A stretch of 64,000 nt of DNA, from contig NZ_SNQG01000002.1 in the NCBI RefSeq assembly GCF_004378255.1, positions 62,001-126,000 on the forward strand, read 5' to 3'. Position numbers and translations under genes: made by a program. Shown here piece after piece: positions 44,343-53,884 of this stretch. Source of the stretch: Mucilaginibacter phyllosphaerae. Lineage in GTDB: Bacteria > Bacteroidota > Bacteroidia > Sphingobacteriales > Sphingobacteriaceae. How positions within the stretch are numbered: position 1 is the stretch's first letter; every line of letters starts with the position of its first letter. A model generated the notes under the pieces. That model worked only from the letters and a program-made list of their open reading frames with translations, was not told where the DNA came from and ran no database searches.

Positions 44343-45614
44343 ATGAGAAATATCTCATTGATTTTTAAACAGTTTTCAAGGTCGGTTTTACTAATTGCCG
44401 GTTTGGTTGTGGTTGGGTTAACAGCCCATGCGCAGGCAGATGCAGCAAAAGGTGAGGCTATATTTAAGGCCAAATGTACCGCGTGCCACAAAATAGATAC
44501 GCGTATGACCGGCCCGGCCTTAGGCCCGCAGCTTACAGAAGAGACGGACGATGCCTATTTAACCAAGTGGATCCAAAACAACCAGGCATTAATTGCTGCC
44601 AAAAACCCAAAGGCCGTTAAAATTTATAACGAGTATAACCAGGCGGGGATGACAGTGTTTGCCGAGTTGAGCGATGCTGATGTAGGTAATGTGATTACCT
44701 ACGTGCGTACCGAGTGGAAAAAAATGCAGGCCGATAAAGCCAAAGCACCTGCAGGCGGTAGTGCTGCAGCCGAAGATAAGGGGCCAAGCAGCCTGGTTAT
44801 CTGGGGTTTGTTGGGCGTTATTGTGATTGCTTTTGTAGTTATCCTGGTATTGAACAAGGTAATTGCCACGCTGGAGCGTTTGCTGTTAAACAAACAAGGC
44901 TTACTGCCCGAAGAAGAAGAGACTGAAGAAAAAGCAAAAACCGACCGTTTGGCTGTAGCTAAAAAGCTGCTTAAAAACAAAAAGCTTGTTTTCTTTATCG
45001 TGCTTTGCGGTGTAGTTGGCTTGGGCAGCTTTAGCTGGATCACGATGTGGAATACCAACGTACACCAGGGCTACCAACCGGTACAGCCAATTAAATATTC
45101 GCACCAGTTGCACGCAGGCGCCATGAAAATAGAGTGCCAGTACTGCCATACCAGTGCCTTTAAAGGTAAAAACGCCGGCATACCATCATTAAATATTTGT
45201 ATGAACTGCCACAAATCTGTTAAAACAGAATCACCGGAGATCCACAAAATTTATGATGCGCTGGGTTATGACCCTAACACCGCTAAATACGATAGTACTA
45301 AAGCCAAACCAATTCAGTGGGTGCGTATTCACAACCTGCCCGATCTGGCTTACTTTAACCACTCGCAGCACGTAAAGGTTGGTGCCATCAAATGCCAAAC
45401 CTGCCACGGTCAGATCCAGGAGATGAAGGAAGTTTACCAATACTCTCCGCTTACCATGAAATGGTGTATCCAGTGCCACAAACGCACCGAGGTTAACGGA
45501 AAAGGTAACGCTTACTATGATAGCATACTTGCCGCTCATGATAAGATCAAAAAAGGCGAAAAGGTTACCGCAGCAGTATTAGGTGGTATTGAGTGCGCCA
45601 AGTGCCACTATTAA
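44343..45614 (+). CDS. actA: Alternative complex III subunit ActA, multihaem cytochrome c
   Basis: This 423-residue protein has a signal-like N-terminus. The first domain is a monohaem class I cytochrome c (CTACH at 45-49 with Met-type motifs downstream). A transmembrane segment (SSLVIWGLLGVIVIAFVVIL) and a charged linker follow, and a second hydrophobic segment (LVFFIVLCGVVGLGSFSW). The C-terminal region is a five-haem cytochrome with CQYCH, CMNCH, CQTCH, CIQCH and CAKCH. So six CxxCH sites are present in total. ActA passes electrons from the quinol complex to the oxidase. It is the first gene of the locus. Confidence 0.92.
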   Translation: MRNISLIFKQFSRSVLLIAGLVVVGLTAHAQADAAKGEAIFKAKCTACHKIDTRMTGPALGPQLTEETDDAYLTKWIQNNQALIAAKNPKAVKIYNEYNQAGMTVFAELSDADVGNVITYVRTEWKKMQADKAKAPAGGSAAAEDKGPSSLVIWGLLGVIVIAFVVILVLNKVIATLERLLLNKQGLLPEEEETEEKAKTDRLAVAKKLLKNKKLVFFIVLCGVVGLGSFSWITMWNTNVHQGYQPVQPIKYSHQLHAGAMKIECQYCHTSAFKGKNAGIPSLNICMNCHKSVKTESPEIHKIYDALGYDPNTAKYDSTKAKPIQWVRIHNLPDLAYFNHSQHVKVGAIKCQTCHGQIQEMKEVYQYSPLTMKWCIQCHKRTEVNGKGNAYYDSILAAHDKIKKGEKVTAAVLGGIECAKCHY

Positions 45615-45654
45615 TAAATTAAAGAACAGTACATTACAGTTTATATAACTATAA

Positions 45655-48600
45655 ATGGATAGCAATAAAAAATACTGGAAAGGTTTAGAAGAACTGAACA
45701 AAACGCCAGAATTTGTTGAGAAGAATAAACACGAATTTGCCGAGCCAATTCCTATCGAGGAGGTTTTAAGCGGAGGTGGCCTGATGGGCAAAACTCCCCG
45801 CCGCGACTTTTTAAAGGCACTGGGTTTTGGTGTGGGTGCGGTTACTTTGGCAGCTTGCCAAAAAGTGCCTGTACACAAATCAATCCCTTACCTGATCAAG
45901 CCGGAGGAAGTTACCCCGGGTATAGCTAACTACTATTCATCAACTTATGATGGCAGCGCTATATTGGTTAAAACCCGCGAGGGCCGCCCAATTAAGGTTG
46001 AAGGTAACCCTAACGATCTTTTATCAAAAGGTGGTTTAAGTGCGCAGGCCCAGGCATCGGTACTTGAATTGTATGATACCAGCCGCATTAAAGACCCGCA
46101 AATGAACAACAGCGACAGCAGCTGGGCGGCAATTGATGCTTTTGTAAAGAACGAGCTGGCTGCCATTGCCGCAAGCGGTAAAACCATCAGTATCGTTACA
46201 TCAACCATTCATAGCCCGTCTTCACTGGCTGTAATTGCTGATTTTATTGTAAAATACCCTGCTGCAAAACATGTACAATATGATGCAGTATCTTATACCG
46301 GTATCATCAAAGCCAATCAAAACAGCTTTGGTAAAGCCGTTTTACCACATTATAACTTTGATAAAGCTGATGTAATTGTAAGTTTCGCTGCCGATTTCCT
46401 GGGAACCTGGATCTCTGGCGAAGAATTTACCCGCCAGTATGTATCCAACAGGAACAACAAATCGCTCGAAGAGAAAAAGATGTCGCGTCACATCCAGTTC
46501 GAGAGCGGTATGAGCCTTACCGGTACCAACGCCGATGTGCGTATCGCCATCAAACCATCCGAGGAAGGTTTGGCGCTGGTTAACCTTTACAATGCCGTAT
46601 CCGGCACTACCTTACCGGGATCAAAAAAACTAACCACAGCCAACGCCGATAAAGCAATTATGCTGGTAGCGGCAGAACTTAAAGCAGCCAAAGGCAAAGC
46701 CCTGGTGGTTTGCGGTTCTAACGATGTTGCTACACAGGTATTGGTTAACGCCATCAACTCTTTGCTGGGCAGTTACGGTAACACAATTGATCTGGATAAC
46801 CCGTCTCGCCAGTATGCAGGTAACGACGGTGCGATTGTTGAATTTATTGCCCAGGCCAAAAACGGCCAGGTAGGTGCAGCAATTTTTCTGGATGCCAACC
46901 CTGTTTATGATTATCATGCAGCAGCAGCCGTAAAAGATGCTTTAAAGAACGTCCGTTTAAAAGTATCGTTATCAGACCATGCAGACGAAACCACCGCGCT
47001 TTGTAATGTAGTTGCACCCAACCACCACTACTTAGAGTCGTGGGGTGATGATAGCTCTGTAGAGGGTTATTACACCATTATGCAGCCAACCATTAACCCG
47101 GTTAATAATACCCGCCAGGCCGAGCAAAGCTTATTGGTATGGAGCGATAACCCTGTTAAAGATTACTATACTTACGTTAGAAACAACTGGAATAACAGCC
47201 TGTTAGCCAAAGGCGGCCTTTCTGGCCAGGCAGGTTGGGAAATCTTGCTGCAAACAGGTTTTGTGCTTACCGCCCCCGTTGCGGCAGGTAGCTATAGCTT
47301 TAATTATGATTTAAATGCGGTTGCACAAACCGTATTAAGCCAAAGCACTAAACTGGCCGAAGGCAATAAAGTAGAGCTGCAGGTTTACCAAAACACCGCT
47401 ATGCGCGATGGTAAAAAGGCAAACAACCCATGGTTACAAGAGCTGCCAGACCCGGTATCTAAAGTTACCTGGGACAATTTTGCGGCCATGTCTCCGTCTG
47501 ACATCAAAAAAATGGGCCTTGAGGAATTTGAGGTTGTTAAAATTGAAGCAAACGGTTACACGGTAGAATTACCTGTATTATCCCAACCCGGCCAGGCGCC
47601 CGGTACGGTATCTGTAGCTGTAGGTTACGGCCGCACGGCAGCAGGTTTGGTTGGTAACAACGTTGGTAAAAACGCTTATCCTTTCTTAAGCTTCCGTAAC
47701 GGTACGTTCCAAACTGCAGCAGCAGCAACGGTAACGGCCACCGGCGATATCTTCCCGCTTTCGCAAACACAAACGCACCACTCTTTTGAGGGCCGTAACG
47801 TTATCCGCGAAGCAACCTTTACCGAATATAAAAAGGATGCAGCAGCAGGCAGCGGCAAAGAAGGCGAAGAAGAGAAGATGTTTGACCTTTGGGAGAACAC
47901 GAATGAAGATCACATCCACGCACGCCCGGTTTATGACTGGGTTATGGCTATCGATTTAAATGCCTGTACAGGTTGCGGCGCTTGCGTTGTGGCATGTAGT
48001 GCAGAAAATAACATACCGGTTGTTGGTAAAGATGAAGTTGGCCGCCGCCGCGAGATGCACTGGATCCGTATTGACCGTTATTACAGCTTTAGCCAGAATG
48101 GCGAAGCAAAGGTTGACGGAAGATCTGGCATGGTTACCCAGGAGAAGGAAATTGCAAAACTGGATGATTTTAGCAACGTAACTGTTGTGCACCAACCCAT
48201 GCTTTGCCAGCACTGCGACCACGCACCTTGCGAAACGGTTTGCCCGGTACTTGCTACCGTACACTCAAGCGAAGGTTTAAACCAAATGGCTTATAACCGT
48301 TGCGTAGGTACACGTTACTGTGCAAACAACTGCCCATACAAAGTACGCCGTTTTAACTGGTTCAACTACTGGAACGACTCTCGTTTTGATAACTATCTGA
48401 ACAACGAGCATACCCAATTAGTACTTAACCCTGATGTAACTACCCGTTTCCGTGGGGTTATGGAAAAATGCTCGATGTGCGTACAGCGTATCCAGGCAGG
48501 TAAATTACAGGCTAAGATGGAAAAACGCCCGCTTAGGGATGGCGAGATTAAAGTTGCCTGCCAGCAAACCTGCTCGGCAAACGCTATTGTGTTTGGTAAC

Positions 48601-48738
48601 CGCAACGACAAAAACTCTGAAGTTTACAAAGCTTTGCAAAGCGAGCGTACATATTATGTGCTTGAAGAACTTAACGTAAAACCGGGTATTGGTTACCAGG
48701 TAAAAGTTAGGAACACCGGAACTGAATCATTGGCTTAA
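45655..48738 (+). CDS. actB: Alternative complex III subunit ActB (molybdopterin-oxidoreductase-like plus iron-sulfur domain)
   Basis: This 1027-residue protein is a fusion. A twin-arginine element (RRDFLKALGFG, RR at 49-50) precedes a lipobox-like LAAC ending at Cys68. Residues 70-740 resemble a molybdopterin oxidoreductase that in the family lacks the cofactor. Residues 760-1000 form a ferredoxin-like iron-sulfur domain with CTGCGACVVACSAE, CQHCDHAPCETVCP, CVGTRYCANNCPYK, CSMCVQRIQ and CQQTCSANAI, which can bind several clusters. It lies on the periplasmic side, between actA and the membrane subunit actC. Confidence 0.94.
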   Translation: MDSNKKYWKGLEELNKTPEFVEKNKHEFAEPIPIEEVLSGGGLMGKTPRRDFLKALGFGVGAVTLAACQKVPVHKSIPYLIKPEEVTPGIANYYSSTYDGSAILVKTREGRPIKVEGNPNDLLSKGGLSAQAQASVLELYDTSRIKDPQMNNSDSSWAAIDAFVKNELAAIAASGKTISIVTSTIHSPSSLAVIADFIVKYPAAKHVQYDAVSYTGIIKANQNSFGKAVLPHYNFDKADVIVSFAADFLGTWISGEEFTRQYVSNRNNKSLEEKKMSRHIQFESGMSLTGTNADVRIAIKPSEEGLALVNLYNAVSGTTLPGSKKLTTANADKAIMLVAAELKAAKGKALVVCGSNDVATQVLVNAINSLLGSYGNTIDLDNPSRQYAGNDGAIVEFIAQAKNGQVGAAIFLDANPVYDYHAAAAVKDALKNVRLKVSLSDHADETTALCNVVAPNHHYLESWGDDSSVEGYYTIMQPTINPVNNTRQAEQSLLVWSDNPVKDYYTYVRNNWNNSLLAKGGLSGQAGWEILLQTGFVLTAPVAAGSYSFNYDLNAVAQTVLSQSTKLAEGNKVELQVYQNTAMRDGKKANNPWLQELPDPVSKVTWDNFAAMSPSDIKKMGLEEFEVVKIEANGYTVELPVLSQPGQAPGTVSVAVGYGRTAAGLVGNNVGKNAYPFLSFRNGTFQTAAAATVTATGDIFPLSQTQTHHSFEGRNVIREATFTEYKKDAAAGSGKEGEEEKMFDLWENTNEDHIHARPVYDWVMAIDLNACTGCGACVVACSAENNIPVVGKDEVGRRREMHWIRIDRYYSFSQNGEAKVDGRSGMVTQEKEIAKLDDFSNVTVVHQPMLCQHCDHAPCETVCPVLATVHSSEGLNQMAYNRCVGTRYCANNCPYKVRRFNWFNYWNDSRFDNYLNNEHTQLVLNPDVTTRFRGVMEKCSMCVQRIQAGKLQAKMEKRPLRDGEIKVACQQTCSANAIVFGNRNDKNSEVYKALQSERTYYVLEELNVKPGIGYQVKVRNTGTESLA

Positions 48739-48765
48739 ATTTTACATCGAGATATATAACAACAT

Positions 48766-50238
48766 ATGGCTCATCAACATGAATCGATAATCAGGGAACC
48801 GTTAATGACGGGCAAGGACATCACCTATGCCCAAATCACTAACGATATATTATTACCTGTAGAAAATAAACCCAACAAAGCCTGGTGGATAGGATTTATC
48901 GTATCATCATTAGGTGCATTGCTTTGGGTAGTATCTATCAGCTATACCTTTTGGTTTGGCTTAGGCGCCTGGGGACTTAACAAAACTGTAGGATGGGCCT
49001 GGGATATCACAGGTTTCGTATGGTGGGTAGGTATTGGTCACGCCGGAACGCTGATCTCGGCGGTGCTATTGATCTTCCGTCAAAACTGGCGTAACTCCAT
49101 CAACCGCTCGGCAGAGGCGATGACCATCTTCGCCGTAATTTGCGCCGCTACTTACATTGTAGCGCACATGGGCCGCCCGTGGTTAGCCTACTTTACTTTA
49201 CCGCTGCCAAACCAGTACGGCTCACTTTGGGTAAACTGGAACTCGGCACTGATGATGGACGTGTTTGCGATCTCTACTTACTTCTCGGTTTCCTTATTGT
49301 TCTGGTACACCGGTTTACTGCCTGATATCGCTACCATTCGTGACCGTGCAACAGGTTTACGCCGCCGTATCTACTCTATCCTGTCTTTCGGCTGGAATGG
49401 GTCATTAAAAACCTGGCAGCGTTTCGAGACCGTATCACTGATACTGGCAGGTATTTCTACACCGCTGGTACTATCGGTACACACCATCGTATCGTTTGAC
49501 TTTGCTACCTCGTTAGAGCCGGGATGGCACACTACCATTTTCCCGCCATACTTTGTTGCGGGTGCTATCTTCTCTGGTTTTGCCATGGTGCAAACACTAT
49601 TGCTGGTAACCCGTAAGGTGTTAGGCTTGGAGAATTATATCACCATGTTCCATATCGAATCGATGAATAAGATCATTATGCTTACAGGTTCAATTGTAGG
49701 TGTGGCTTACATCACCGAGTTCTTTATCGCATGGTATTCGCAGGTTGAGTATGAGCAATACGCCTTTATCAACCGTGCAACAGGCCCTTACTGGTGGGCT
49801 TACTGGAGCATGATGAGCTGTAACGTAATTTCACCTCAGCTGTTCTGGTCTAAAAAATTGCGTACAAGCATTAAATTCTCGTGGTTCTTGTCAATCATCG
49901 TGAATATAGGTATGTGGTTTGAGCGTTTCGTAATTATCGTAACCTCGCTGCACCGCGATTATATCCCTTCGAGCTGGGCAATGTTTTATCCTACCTGGGT
50001 AGATGTAAGCGTTTTCATCGGCTCGATAGGCTTGTTCTTTACCATGTTCCTGTTATTCATCAGGGTATTGCCATCGGTAGCTATTGCCGAGGTAAAACTG
50101 CTGCTGAAAACATCAAGCGAGCAGGCTAAGAAAAAATTAATAGACGAAGGACACCTGGAGCCTGCTGAGGTTCAGTATTACAAAGAGTCCTTAACCAAGT
50201 ACGACAGTATTGACATGGCTGATTACGAAAAAGTATAA
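48766..50238 (+). CDS. actC: Alternative complex III subunit ActC, NrfD-like quinol-interacting membrane protein
   Basis: This 490-residue membrane protein has about ten helices and the NrfD/PsrC layout (NKAWWIGFIVSSLGALLWVV, WVGIGHAGTLISAVLLIFRQ, AHMGRPWLAYFTLPLPNQYG, NWNSALMMDVFAISTYF). It is expected to host the quinol-binding site together with ActF. It starts 27 bases after actB and ends two bases before actD. Confidence 0.93.
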   Translation: MAHQHESIIREPLMTGKDITYAQITNDILLPVENKPNKAWWIGFIVSSLGALLWVVSISYTFWFGLGAWGLNKTVGWAWDITGFVWWVGIGHAGTLISAVLLIFRQNWRNSINRSAEAMTIFAVICAATYIVAHMGRPWLAYFTLPLPNQYGSLWVNWNSALMMDVFAISTYFSVSLLFWYTGLLPDIATIRDRATGLRRRIYSILSFGWNGSLKTWQRFETVSLILAGISTPLVLSVHTIVSFDFATSLEPGWHTTIFPPYFVAGAIFSGFAMVQTLLLVTRKVLGLENYITMFHIESMNKIIMLTGSIVGVAYITEFFIAWYSQVEYEQYAFINRATGPYWWAYWSMMSCNVISPQLFWSKKLRTSIKFSWFLSIIVNIGMWFERFVIIVTSLHRDYIPSSWAMFYPTWVDVSVFIGSIGLFFTMFLLFIRVLPSVAIAEVKLLLKTSSEQAKKKLIDEGHLEPAEVQYYKESLTKYDSIDMADYEKV

Positions 50239-50240
50239 AA

Positions 50241-50777
50241 ATGAGCAACACTAAATTTATATTGGGATGTTTTGATGACCCGGATGACATGATGAAGGGC
50301 ATCGATAACTTACAAAAAGCGAGCGTACCAATTTATGATATTTATACCCCGATGCCTATTCACGGTATTGAGGATAAAATGGGCGTTAAGGATTCAAGAC
50401 TGGGCTACGCGGCATTTTGCTTTGGTTGCCTTGGTGCTACGGTAATATTCAGCATTGTGTATTATACCCTGGTGCACGATTGGCCAATGAACATTGGTGG
50501 TAAACCAAGCTTTGCCATACCCAACTTTGTACCGTTTACCTTTGAGTGGACTATTTTGTTTACCGCCTTTGGGATGACGTTTACCTATTTTGCAGCAACG
50601 CACCTTTTCCCGGGCCGTGCACCACGTGTAATGGACCTGCGCGCAACAGATGACCGTTTTGTAATAGCCGTAAGCGCTAAAGGGAACGTGCCGCACGAGG
50701 ACATAACAAATTTATTAAAAGACGCAGGAGCAGTAGAAGTAAAGCATAACGAAAGAAAATATGTTAGCTATGAATAA
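50241..50777 (+). CDS. actD: Alternative complex III subunit ActD (DUF3341)
   Basis: This 178-residue protein has an N-terminal cytoplasmic or ferredoxin-fold-like part (FILGCFDDPDDMMKGIDNLQ, IYTPMPIHGIEDKMG) and two transmembrane segments (around residues 55-80 and 100-125). It ends with FVIAVSAKGNVPHEDITNLL. This is the DUF3341 layout of ActD. It overlaps actE by a few bases. Confidence 0.92.
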   Translation: MSNTKFILGCFDDPDDMMKGIDNLQKASVPIYDIYTPMPIHGIEDKMGVKDSRLGYAAFCFGCLGATVIFSIVYYTLVHDWPMNIGGKPSFAIPNFVPFTFEWTILFTAFGMTFTYFAATHLFPGRAPRVMDLRATDDRFVIAVSAKGNVPHEDITNLLKDAGAVEVKHNERKYVSYE

Positions 50778-51345
50778 ACTTAGAATATTGGGTACAACGG
50801 CTTTCGTTATTGCTGCATCGATAGTAATTACTTCGTGCAAAGATAAACGCAGCACCGGCTGGGAATATGCTCCCAATATGTACGAGCACAAAGCTTACGA
50901 GTATGACCAACCTAACAATAATTTTAAGGATGGTAAAACAGCGCAGGTACCGCCTGCAGGTACTATACCCTTAGGTTTTAAACGCTTTGATTATCCAAAC
51001 ACCCGCGAAGGATATGATAAGGCAAGCCTTGAGGTAAAAAGCATTTTAGCGCAAACCCCACAGCACCTGGCAGAAGGTAAAGCGTTATTTATCACCTTTT
51101 GCTCGCCTTGCCACGGTGTAACAGGCCAGGGCGATGGTTTAGTGGTACAGCATGGTTACCCGCCGCCGCCATCATACTCAAAAGGGCAATCATCACGTGG
51201 TGGCGCGATGAAGGATCTTACAGACGGAAAAATATATCATACCATAACTTATGGTGTTAATGCGATGGGCTCATACGCATCGCAGGTTGCACCGGAGGAA
51301 CGCTGGAAGATAGTTATGTACGTACACCATTTACAAAATTTATAA
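50770..51345 (+). CDS. actE: Alternative complex III subunit ActE, monohaem cytochrome c lipoprotein
   Basis: This protein of about 191 residues starts MNKLRILGTTAFVIAASIV and has a lipobox ITSC, so it is probably lipid-anchored. A single CSPCHG site binds haem c; the distal ligand is likely the Met in GVNAMGSYASQV. An alternative ATG at 50761 would add three residues. The start overlaps the actD stop by eight bases. Confidence 0.92.
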   Translation: MNKLRILGTTAFVIAASIVITSCKDKRSTGWEYAPNMYEHKAYEYDQPNNNFKDGKTAQVPPAGTIPLGFKRFDYPNTREGYDKASLEVKSILAQTPQHLAEGKALFITFCSPCHGVTGQGDGLVVQHGYPPPPSYSKGQSSRGGAMKDLTDGKIYHTITYGVNAMGSYASQVAPEERWKIVMYVHHLQNL

Positions 51346-51357
51346 GAAATATTTTTA

Positions 51358-52617
51358 ATGAAGACTCATAATAGTATAGACGAACGATTTGAATTTGCAG
51401 GCAATGCCAAAACAATAAGTTTGGTTGCTATTGTAATTGGTGTAATTGCAATTGCGTTCGGCTTTATAGCCGGTGGCGACCATGTACAGCGTGCATACAG
51501 TAACCTGTTGCTGATGTCTTACTTTTTTGTTGGTGTTTGTACGGCAGGCGTATTCTTTTGCGCTTACCAGTATGTAGCACAGGCAGGCTGGTCGGCATCA
51601 TTCATCAGGATACCGCAGGCATTTGCCAAAGTATTACCTGTTGCAAGTGTTATTTTACTTTTGGTAATTACGGCCGGCTTATTACATACCCACAAGGTTA
51701 TCGAGCATGGTAAAGAAGAGGTTGTGCCTTATTTATATGCACACTGGGCTACACACGGCCTGGTAATACCGGGCAGCGAAAACTTCGACCCCATCATATA
51801 CGGTAAAAGAGGTTTCCTGAATATTCCGTTCTTTTACACAGTATTGGTTTTAATGCTGGGTTCGTACAGTTTCTTTGGCCTTAAAATGGTTAAATTCTCT
51901 ACAGACGAAGATACAACCGGCGGCATGAGCAACTATGATAAAAGCTTTAAATACGCCTGTATATTCCTGGTAATATTTGGTTTTACCTTTCCGATATTTG
52001 CCTTTGGTGTGATCATGTCTTTAGAAGCGCACTGGTTCTCAACCATGTTTGGCTGGTATAATTTGGCAGCGATGCACGTGAGCGGTTTAGCGCTTATTGC
52101 CTTAATAATGATATACGTGCAAAAGAAAGGTTACTTTACCTGGCTGCATATAGATCATTTGCACAGTATAGGTAAAATGATCTTCGGTTTCTCTATCTTC
52201 TGGACGTATGTGTGGTTTGCACAGTTTTTCCTTACCTGGTATGCCAACATGCCCGAGGAATCTGTTTATTTCTACATCCGTTGGGAGCCGGAGTACAAAT
52301 TCTGGTTTTGGCTTAACATCGTCATGAACTTTTTAGCGCCTTTATTATTGCTGATGTCTCGTGATGCCAAACGTGTAACCAACCGCATGATGTGGACATG
52401 TATCTTGTTAATTGCAGGCCACTGGCTTGATTATTACCTGATGGTTATGCCGGGTACCGTAAAAGAGCACAGAGGTTTTGGTGTAGAAGAAATAGGTATA
52501 TTTTTAGGGTTTGCAGGTTTATTTACCTTCCTGGTGTTAAACGCATTGGCTAAGTTTAATTCACTTGTGCCTAAAAAACATCCGTTCTTGCAAGAGAGCC
52601 TGCACCATCACATATAA
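51358..52617 (+). CDS. actF: Alternative complex III subunit ActF, NrfD-like membrane protein
   Basis: This 419-residue protein has about ten transmembrane helices. Notable segments are GFIAGGDHVQRAYSNLLLMS, FGVIMSLEAHWFSTMFGWYN, and MFWTYVWFAQFFLTWYANMP-like quinone-facing parts. It is the paralogue of ActC in the complex. It ends about 50 bases before the coxB ATG. Confidence 0.92.
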   Translation: MKTHNSIDERFEFAGNAKTISLVAIVIGVIAIAFGFIAGGDHVQRAYSNLLLMSYFFVGVCTAGVFFCAYQYVAQAGWSASFIRIPQAFAKVLPVASVILLLVITAGLLHTHKVIEHGKEEVVPYLYAHWATHGLVIPGSENFDPIIYGKRGFLNIPFFYTVLVLMLGSYSFFGLKMVKFSTDEDTTGGMSNYDKSFKYACIFLVIFGFTFPIFAFGVIMSLEAHWFSTMFGWYNLAAMHVSGLALIALIMIYVQKKGYFTWLHIDHLHSIGKMIFGFSIFWTYVWFAQFFLTWYANMPEESVYFYIRWEPEYKFWFWLNIVMNFLAPLLLLMSRDAKRVTNRMMWTCILLIAGHWLDYYLMVMPGTVKEHRGFGVEEIGIFLGFAGLFTFLVLNALAKFNSLVPKKHPFLQESLHHHI

Positions 52618-52665
52618 TAATTGTTAAATTTGCAACCGGATAGCGCAATTCAAATAACCAATAAA

Positions 52666-53865
52666 ATGGGATTCAAAAAATTATTCAATTCTAAAAAAAT
52701 ACTTTCGCTTTTAGCTGTGTTTATGCTATTGGGCACAAGTCTGCTTTTTGCCCAGGATACGGAGTCGGCCGGGGCTGCTGCTTCACCTGCTGCAGATGCA
52801 GTTAAAGATAACGGTTTAGCAACTGCCGGTTATTACATCCTGCTTTTTCTGATCGTTTGCTTCATTATCGGGATCTTTGGAAAGATCCTGCGTGTGTTTG
52901 ATCTTACGCAGCAGATACAGGGTAAGCAGCCTATTAACTGGGATAACGTTATGGGTGTTATGTGCCTGGTATTCCTGGTGGCAGGTGCTTATGGCGCTTA
53001 CTGGGAGTTTACGGTTCAAGGCCGCATGATATTGCCCGATGCAGCATCAGAGCATGGTGTTAAATGGGATGAAATGTTCTGGACAACCACCGTGTTAACC
53101 ATGATCGTTTTTGTGGTTACCCAGATTCTGCTGTTCACCTTCCTGTTCAGGTACCGTTACAATAAAAACCGCCGCGGCCATTTCCTGCCGCACAATAATA
53201 CCATCGAAAAGGTTTGGACCATAGCACCGGCTATTGTTTTAACTATCCTGGTAATATTTGGTTTCTTTACCTGGCAGCAAATTACAGATAACGTTGATGC
53301 CAAAGGCCAGCCGGCTTCTATCAACGTAGATATAACAGGCCACCAGTTTGCCTGGGAGTTACGCTACCCCGGTAAAGATGCCCGTTTAGGCGCCACCAAT
53401 TACAAACTGGTAAGCGGTTCAAACAAATTAGGTATCAACTTTAAAGATAAATACAGCTATGATGATTTACAGGCCGATACCATGTATTTGCCGGTGCGTA
53501 AATCGGTAAGGCTAAATATACATGCACAGGATGTTATCCATAGCGTTTACATTCCTCATTTCCGTGTGCAGCTGAATGCGGTACCGGGCTTACCAACCTT
53601 CTTTAAATTTAAACCAACCATCACTACGGCAGAGATGCGTATTAAACTGGATAAACCAACGTTTGAGTACGAGATACTTTGTAACAAAATTTGTGGCGGG
53701 GCCCATTATAACATGAAGAAAATTGTACGTGTGGTTACAGAAGCTGAGTACCAGGCATGGCTGGCACAGCAAAAACCATATCTTACTGACGCGATTAAGA
53801 AAGACCTTAAGTTTGCTGCAGAGAAACAAGAAGTACAATCAAAAAGGTTAGCGTTAAACAATTAA
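52666..53865 (+). CDS. coxB: Cytochrome c oxidase subunit II
   Basis: This protein of about 399 residues has a signal peptide and two transmembrane helices with an extended region before them (GFKKLFNSKKILSLLAVFML, then YYILLFLIVCFIIGIFGKI). The C-terminal cupredoxin domain holds the CuA site, with IHSVYIPHF and CNKICGGAHYNMKK (Cx3Cx3HxxM). No CxxCH is present, so it is aa3 type without a fused cytochrome c. A TTG start at 52621 is possible but unlikely; I chose the ATG at 52666. Confidence 0.93.
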   Translation: MGFKKLFNSKKILSLLAVFMLLGTSLLFAQDTESAGAAASPAADAVKDNGLATAGYYILLFLIVCFIIGIFGKILRVFDLTQQIQGKQPINWDNVMGVMCLVFLVAGAYGAYWEFTVQGRMILPDAASEHGVKWDEMFWTTTVLTMIVFVVTQILLFTFLFRYRYNKNRRGHFLPHNNTIEKVWTIAPAIVLTILVIFGFFTWQQITDNVDAKGQPASINVDITGHQFAWELRYPGKDARLGATNYKLVSGSNKLGINFKDKYSYDDLQADTMYLPVRKSVRLNIHAQDVIHSVYIPHFRVQLNAVPGLPTFFKFKPTITTAEMRIKLDKPTFEYEILCNKICGGAHYNMKKIVRVVTEAEYQAWLAQQKPYLTDAIKKDLKFAAEKQEVQSKRLALNN

Positions 53866-53884
53866 TTCAAAAAGATTAGCGAGT

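Noticed and set aside
52621..52665. TTG start for coxB
   Set aside because: It adds 15 codons ahead of a normal signal peptide; the ATG at 52666 fits better.
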